A stretch of 10,442 nucleotides of DNA from Jatrophihabitans sp. Its GTDB lineage: Bacteria > Actinomycetota > Actinomycetes > Mycobacteriales > Jatrophihabitantaceae. The translations under genes and the position numbers were made by a program. The first letter of the stretch is position 1. Each line of letters begins with the position of its first letter. The notes below the pieces were generated by a model, which worked only from the letters and a program-made list of their open reading frames with translations, ran no database searches and was not told where the DNA came from. The stretch covers positions 1 through 10,442 of the forward strand of contig JAOPVG010000341.1 of the NCBI GenBank assembly GCA_025966255.1, written 5' to 3'. This document shows, piece by piece, positions 6,134 to 10,442 of the stretch.

Positions 6134-6841
6134 CTAGAGCGCGGCGCCGTCGTCATCGTCGTCGCGGCGGTTGTCGTGCACCCGGCTCAGCAGGATGCCG
6201 ACGCCGAGGATCAGCCCGAGTATGCCGAGCACGAGCGTGAGGTTGCCGGCCAGCCCGATCTGGCCGCCCAGCCCCAGCAACAGGATCGACATCGCGAGCA
6301 CCGACATCGCGAGGATCGTCGGCCCGGCCAGGCGGGGCAGCGGGGGAGGCGGCGGCGGGACGTAGTGGTCTTCGTCGAGCCAGATCGGATCCTCGGCCGG
6401 CGGCTTCGCCAGGCGGGCCCGCCACTCGGCGTCCTCCTTGGTGAGATCGCGTTCGGCCTCGCGGATCGCGTTGTGCGTGTCGACGTGCCAGTCGGCGACC
6501 AGGGCGTCGAACACCGAGTTGGTGTCCAGCCCGGCGAGCGGATCAGGGGCCGGCTCAGGTATCTGCGGCTCCGGGGCGCCGAGCGCACGCACCGCCGCCG
6601 CAACGATCGTGCGGGCGTCGACCCGTTCCTCGGAGGCGACGAAAAGGCGGTGCTGGTCGTCCTCAGCCGCGCCGGGCGGACCGAGGTAGGCCGCGATCCG
6701 GGCCCGGCCGAGGGCCGTGAGCAGGTGCTGGCCGACCGCGCGGTCGACGTCGGTCAGCGGGACGTAGGTCGTCGCGCGCAGTCCGTTGTCGAGGCGGCCC
6801 GGTTCGGGGCCGACGCCGTCGGGCGTCTCATGGGGCGTCAT
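6134..6841 (-). CDS. Hypothetical membrane protein with two C-terminal transmembrane helices
   Basis: A 235-residue protein not assigned to a named family. Residues 26-90 look like a small soluble alpha/beta domain (LTDVDRAVGQHLL, then RLFVASEERVDARTIV). A Pro-rich linker (90-102) leads to a charged helical segment (105-147; WHVDTHNAIREAERDLTKED), then a polyproline stretch at 162-167. Two hydrophobic helices follow, about 173-192 and 199-219, joined by a short Gly-rich turn, and the tail is short with five consecutive Asp. Topology would place most of the protein on one side of the membrane, probably the cytoplasm. Its ATG overlaps the TGA of the upstream hydrolase gene (ATGA, 4-nt overlap), so the two are translationally coupled. 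The stop codon is only 5 bp from that of the converging EEP gene. Confidence 0.8.
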   Translation of the reverse strand: MTPHETPDGVGPEPGRLDNGLRATTYVPLTDVDRAVGQHLLTALGRARIAAYLGPPGAAEDDQHRLFVASEERVDARTIVAAAVRALGAPEPQIPEPAPDPLAGLDTNSVFDALVADWHVDTHNAIREAERDLTKEDAEWRARLAKPPAEDPIWLDEDHYVPPPPPPLPRLAGPTILAMSVLAMSILLLGLGGQIGLAGNLTLVLGILGLILGVGILLSRVHDNRRDDDDDGAAL

Positions 6842-7692
6842 GGAGCGCTGCCGATGGGGTCTCCGGAGTCATCGGCGACGGTCGTGGATCCGGGCACCGG
6901 ATCGGCAAGGGACCGGATGAACTCGACGCTGCCCTCGAAGATCGTCGGCGCGTCGTTGTCGAGGGTGGCGACGTGGTAGCTGTCCTCGAGCATCACTTCG
7001 CGGACGGTCGTGTTGACCGCACCCGCCTTGAGCAACTGTGCCGACAGCGGATCGACGACGTGATCGACCCGGGAGCGATACATCAGGATCGGTGCGCGCA
7101 CGCTGGGCAGATCGGCGGTCGTCACCTTCCACAGCTTGAGCAGCGATGCGAAGGCCACCACCGGCGTGCGGTCACCGGCCGGCTCGCTGACCCCCGGCTT
7201 CTTGATGTCCCCGCCGATCGACGGACGCGAGCGCACCGCCCACGCGATGTACGGGGCGAGCTTCGCGTCGACCCGCTTCGTGCCGTACGCGGGGTTGACG
7301 AGCACGAGCCCGGCGATGCCGTGCGGATTCCGCTCCGCCAGCCGGGTGACGAGCGTGCCGCCCATGGACAGCCCGAACGCAAACACCGTGTCGCAACGCT
7401 GCGCGAGGTCGCGGTAACTGGCTTCGATCGCCTCGTACCACTGCGGCCAGCGGGTGCGGTTGGTGTCCTGCCAGGTGGTTCCGTGGCCCGGCAGGAGTGG
7501 CAGCCGCACGGTGTATCCGGCGTCGGCCAGATGCTGGGCCCACGGCCGCATGCTCCCCGGCTCACCCGTGAAACCGTGGCTCAGGACCACCCCGACCGGG
7601 CCACCGTCCGAGGAGAACGGCTCACTGTCGGGTATCGCCTCGGGAAACTGCCCCACCCAGACCTCCACGGACCTCGTTACTTCCGTCCCCAA
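6838..7692 (-). CDS. Alpha/beta-hydrolase, carboxylesterase / monoacylglycerol lipase-like
   Basis: A 284-residue cytoplasmic serine hydrolase, probably acting on carboxylic or glyceride esters. The oxyanion-hole motif SHGFTG is at 38-43, the PGHG motif at 68-71, and the nucleophile elbow GLSMGG at 107-112 with Ser109. Asp210 (SRVDHVVDP) and His240 (DSYHVATLD) complete the triad. There is no signal peptide. The closest pattern is that of small Est30-type carboxylesterases and bacterial monoacylglycerol lipases; the substrate cannot be read from the sequence. The start is TTG 7692, chosen because GGAAGG (7703-7698) lies 5 nt upstream; the GTG at codon 9 is an alternative. It is divergent from the PlsC-type acyltransferase gene and followed by the membrane protein gene in the same operon, which suggests a role in lipid turnover. 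Confidence 0.88.
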   Translation of the reverse strand: MGTEVTRSVEVWVGQFPEAIPDSEPFSSDGGPVGVVLSHGFTGEPGSMRPWAQHLADAGYTVRLPLLPGHGTTWQDTNRTRWPQWYEAIEASYRDLAQRCDTVFAFGLSMGGTLVTRLAERNPHGIAGLVLVNPAYGTKRVDAKLAPYIAWAVRSRPSIGGDIKKPGVSEPAGDRTPVVAFASLLKLWKVTTADLPSVRAPILMYRSRVDHVVDPLSAQLLKAGAVNTTVREVMLEDSYHVATLDNDAPTIFEGSVEFIRSLADPVPGSTTVADDSGDPIGSAP

Positions 7693-7697
7693 TCATG

Positions 7698-7703
7698 CCT
7701 TCC
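7698..7703 (-). promoter_or_regulatory. Ribosome-binding site of the hydrolase gene
   Basis: GGAAGG on the minus strand, 5 nt before the TTG at 7692. It supports TTG as the start codon of the hydrolase. The ATG inside the spacer (7696-7694) is in a different frame. Confidence 0.5.
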
Positions 7704-7744
7704 GGAAGCGCCCATCGGCGACCCAGGCCACGCCGCACAGTGGG

Positions 7745-7774
7745 TTGGTAGGAAGCGAGTGCCCGCACTAGGGT
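7745..7774 (+). promoter_or_regulatory. Candidate promoter of the acyltransferase gene
   Basis: TTGGTA (7745-7750) and TAGGGT (7769-7774) are separated by 18 nt, a good match to a housekeeping sigma promoter of actinobacteria. Transcription would begin near 7781, leaving a 5' leader of about 50 nt before the GTG at 7835. On the other strand, TACGTT (7783-7778) could be a -10 for the hydrolase, but I see no -35 for it. Confidence 0.5.
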
Positions 7775-7834
7775 CTGAACGTAGGAAAATTGGGTGGTCG
7801 GAGCAGCATAAGCAGACTCGGAGCGGGAGGCGGC

Positions 7835-8593
7835 GTGGGTTACTGGCTCGCCAAGTTCGTGTTCCTGGGCCCCCTCCTGCGACTGCTCTGGCGACCTTGG
7901 GCCGAGGGGCGCGAGAACATTCCGGCCGATGGGCCGGTCATCATCGCCAGCAACCACCTGTCCTTCTGCGACTCGTTCTTCATGCCGATCGTGATCCGGC
8001 GCAAGGTGACATTCCTCGCCAAGGCGGAGTACTTCACCACGCCCGGGCTCAAGGGACGGCTGACGCGACGGTTCATGTACGCCGTCGGCATGGTGCCGAT
8101 CGATCGTGGCGACTCCGACGCCGCCCGCGCCGCCCTGACCACCGGCGTGCGCGTGCTGGGCGAAGGCACGCTGCTCGGCATCTATCCCGAAGGCACCCGC
8201 TCGCCGGACGGGCGGCTGTACCGCGGCAAGACCGGCGTCGCCCGGCTGGCCCTGGAGTCCGGCGCCGTCGTCGTACCGTGCGCGATGATCAACACCGACG
8301 TCGTGCAGCCGCAGGGACGGATCTTTCCGAAGCTGCGGCCCCGGCCGGGCGTCCGGTTCGGCAAGCCGCTGGACTTCTCCCGGTATGAGGGCATGTCCGG
8401 CGATCGGTTCGTCGAGCGCTCCATGACTGACGAGATCATGTACGAGCTCATGCAGCTCTCCGGTCAGGAGTACGTCGACCAGTACGCGGCGAAGGTGAAG
8501 AAGTCCCAGGGCAAGGACGCCGCCTTCGGCTCGCCCGGTGCCGCAGATGTGCGCGAGATCGGCGACCGCGCACCGAAGAGCCGGGCCTCGTAG
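7835..8593 (+). CDS. plsC: 1-acyl-sn-glycerol-3-phosphate acyltransferase (PlsC family), Rv2182c-like
   Basis: Transfers an acyl chain to a lysophospholipid, typically lysophosphatidic acid to phosphatidic acid, at the inner face of the membrane. With the start used here it has 252 residues, near the 247 of Rv2182c. The acyltransferase motif I NHLSFCD gives His41 and Asp46 (NHx4D), and motif III YPEGTRS spans 117-123. The N-terminus (residues 1-20) is hydrophobic and could rest on the membrane. The end, about 220-252, is polar and likely disordered. The start is GTG 7835 with GGAGG just upstream (4-nt spacing). An in-frame TTG at 7790 would add 15 Gly/Ser-rich residues but does not fit the family N-terminus. 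It is divergent from the hydrolase and 3 nt before the exoribonuclease gene. Together with the acyl-CoA synthetase in this window it fits phospholipid synthesis. Confidence 0.9.
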   Translation: MGYWLAKFVFLGPLLRLLWRPWAEGRENIPADGPVIIASNHLSFCDSFFMPIVIRRKVTFLAKAEYFTTPGLKGRLTRRFMYAVGMVPIDRGDSDAARAALTTGVRVLGEGTLLGIYPEGTRSPDGRLYRGKTGVARLALESGAVVVPCAMINTDVVQPQGRIFPKLRPRPGVRFGKPLDFSRYEGMSGDRFVERSMTDEIMYELMQLSGQEYVDQYAAKVKKSQGKDAAFGSPGAADVREIGDRAPKSRAS

Positions 8594-8596
8594 CGC

Positions 8597-9088
8597 GTGC
8601 GGTTCTTCTACGACTGCGAGTTCATCGAGGACGGCCGCACCATCGACCTGGTGTCGATCGGGGTCGTCGACGAGTCCGGCCGCGAGTTCTACGCGGTGTC
8701 GACCGAGTTCGACCCGTCGCGCGCCATCGACTGGGTGCGGCGCAACGTCCTCGACAAGCTCCCGGGGCCGGCCGATCCGGCGTGGCGGTCGCGGGACCGG
8801 ATCCGCGAGGACCTGCTCGCCTTCCTGGCCGAACCCGGGGAGCCGATCGAGCTGTGGGCCTGGATGTCGGCCTATGACCACGTCGTCCTGTGCCAGCTGT
8901 GGGGCGACATGCGGGCCCTGCCGCGCGCGATCCCCCGTTTCACGCACGAGCTGCGGCAGCGCTGGGAGGACGCCGGCTCGCCGCCGCTGCCGGCCGCCCC
9001 GCGCGATCAGCACGACGCGCTGGCCGACGCCCGGCACAATCTGGCCCGCTGGCAGGTCCTTGCCGACCAGGCTTCGCGACTTGGCTAG
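8597..9088 (+). CDS. 3'-5' exoribonuclease of the RNase AS type (Rv2179c-like, DEDDh)
   Basis: A 163-residue exoribonuclease-fold protein. The DEDDh residues are visible: Asp6 and Glu8 in YDCEF, Asp94 in AYDH, and His139 and Asp144 in QHDALAD (138-144). The length and the opening strand RFFYDCEFIEDG match the M. tuberculosis protein Rv2179c, described as RNase AS, a magnesium-dependent exoribonuclease that prefers adenylate-containing RNA. This subgroup is distinct from oligoribonuclease (orn) and RNase T. The start is GTG 8597, 3 nt after the acyltransferase stop, so the two are co-transcribed. No strong Shine-Dalgarno box is seen, and reinitiation after the upstream stop is likely. Its own TAG stop lies within the -10-like TAGGGT box of the next gene. 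Confidence 0.9.
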   Translation: MRFFYDCEFIEDGRTIDLVSIGVVDESGREFYAVSTEFDPSRAIDWVRRNVLDKLPGPADPAWRSRDRIREDLLAFLAEPGEPIELWAWMSAYDHVVLCQLWGDMRALPRAIPRFTHELRQRWEDAGSPPLPAAPRDQHDALADARHNLARWQVLADQASRLG

Positions 9089-9091
9089 GGT
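9086..9091 (+). promoter_or_regulatory. Candidate -10 box of a leaderless promoter before the phosphofructokinase gene
   Basis: TAGGGT matches TAnnnT and is followed by 6 nt and the ATG at 9098. No Shine-Dalgarno box precedes this start. The first three bases are also the stop codon of the exoribonuclease gene. A TTGCCG at 9060-9065 is 20 nt upstream, rather far for a -35. Confidence 0.45.
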
Positions 9092-9097
9092 CGCGAC

Positions 9098-10123
<1,026 letters not shown>

Positions 10124-10127
10124 CGAA

Positions 10128-10133
10128 TACGCT
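10128..10133 (+). promoter_or_regulatory. Candidate -10 box of a leaderless promoter before the DAHP synthase gene
   Basis: TACGCT lies 7 nt before the GTG at 10141, again the spacing expected for a leaderless transcript. The GAGGGG in between (10134-10139) is only 1 nt from the GTG, too close to work well as a Shine-Dalgarno sequence. No clear -35 is visible. Confidence 0.4.
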
Positions 10134-10140
10134 GAGGGGC

Positions 10141-10442
10141 GTGACCGTCACACCTGAACTGCCCTCCGCCTCCGCCGACTCACTGGCGACCGGGTTGGAC
10201 GCCTGGCGGTCGCTGCCCGCGGCGCAACAGCCGGAGTGGCCCGACCCCACGGCCCTGCGCGAGGCCGCGCTCACGCTGTCGGCGATGCCTCCGCTTGTCG
10301 TCGCCTCCGAGGTCGACCAGCTGCGCGAGCGATTGGGCGCGGTGGCCCGCGGCGAGGCGTTCCTGCTGCAGGGCGGCGACTGCGCCGAGACGTTCGCCAC
10401 CAGCTCGCAGGCCGACATCGCGGGCAAGGTGCGGGTGCTGCT
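10141..10442 (+). CDS. aroG: 3-deoxy-D-arabino-heptulosonate 7-phosphate (DAHP) synthase, class II (plant type), 5' part
   Basis: Condenses phosphoenolpyruvate with erythrose 4-phosphate, the first step of the shikimate pathway to aromatic amino acids. Only the first 100 codons lie in the window. The class II type is shown by the N-terminal pattern AWRSLPAAQQPEWPD (21-35), PPLVVASEVDQLRERL (50-65), and the highly conserved LQGGDCAETF (76-85), whose Cys81 corresponds to the metal-binding cysteine of the M. tuberculosis enzyme. The family is about 450-470 residues, so most of the barrel lies beyond the right edge. The start is GTG 10141, 17 nt after the phosphofructokinase stop. The mycobacterial aroG (Rv2178c) lies at the same place, next to the RNase AS gene. 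In this organism the phosphofructokinase gene is inserted between the two. Confidence 0.95.
   Translation, partial: MTVTPELPSASADSLATGLDAWRSLPAAQQPEWPDPTALREAALTLSAMPPLVVASEVDQLRERLGAVARGEAFLLQGGDCAETFATSSQADIAGKVRVL

Noticed and set aside
6973..8388. A 471-codon open frame on the plus strand
   Set aside because: It is antisense to the hydrolase and then out of frame within the acyltransferase; no domain is visible.

Overview
The window is about 10.4 kb of very GC-rich DNA with dense genes, frequent GTG and TTG starts, and overlapping or nearly touching reading frames. This is typical of an actinobacterium. The order of recognisable genes matches, from memory, a conserved actinobacterial neighbourhood. 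In Mycobacterium tuberculosis it corresponds to Rv2187 (fadD15), Rv2186c, Rv2185c (TB16.3), Rv2184c, Rv2183c, Rv2182c, Rv2179c and Rv2178c (aroG). In Streptomyces coelicolor it corresponds to the region holding glkA and pfkA. There is no rRNA or other marker that would name the genus. I see no IS element, tRNA, CRISPR array or phage gene, so this is core chromosome.

Left part (1-1748, minus strand): a long-chain acyl-CoA synthetase whose last residues lie beyond the left edge. A 160-bp divergent spacer separates it from a plus-strand series of six genes (1909-6128). These are a first START-like (SRPBCC) protein, a second SRPBCC protein of the TB16.3 type, an ArsA/Get3-type ATPase with an Hsp20-like C-terminal domain, a small protein with a C-x2-C-x2-C cluster, a ROK glucokinase, and a shortened endonuclease/exonuclease/phosphatase (EEP)-fold protein that has lost its catalytic residues. 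From the second gene on, spacing is 5 nt or less, or genes overlap, so 2380-6128 is probably one transcript.

Middle part (6134-7692, minus strand): a two-gene operon, an alpha/beta hydrolase followed by a two-helix membrane protein, joined by an ATGA stop/start overlap and facing the plus-strand operon tail to tail with 5 bp between stop codons. Right part (7835-10442, plus strand): a PlsC-type acyltransferase, an RNase AS-type 3'-5' exoribonuclease, a 6-phosphofructokinase with the residue pattern of pyrophosphate-dependent enzymes, and the first 100 codons of a class II DAHP synthase.

The region combines acyl-chain activation and transfer (acyl-CoA synthetase, SRPBCC proteins, hydrolase, PlsC) with control of sugar flow (glucokinase, PPi-phosphofructokinase, DAHP synthase drawing on PEP and erythrose 4-phosphate). 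The most notable points are the apparently dead EEP protein, the Asp104/Lys124 signature of the phosphofructokinase, a perfect 24-bp tandem duplication that copies a ribosome-binding site plus start codon at the ATPase/small-protein junction, and three TAnnnT boxes placed 6-8 nt before start codons, which suggest leaderless transcripts.
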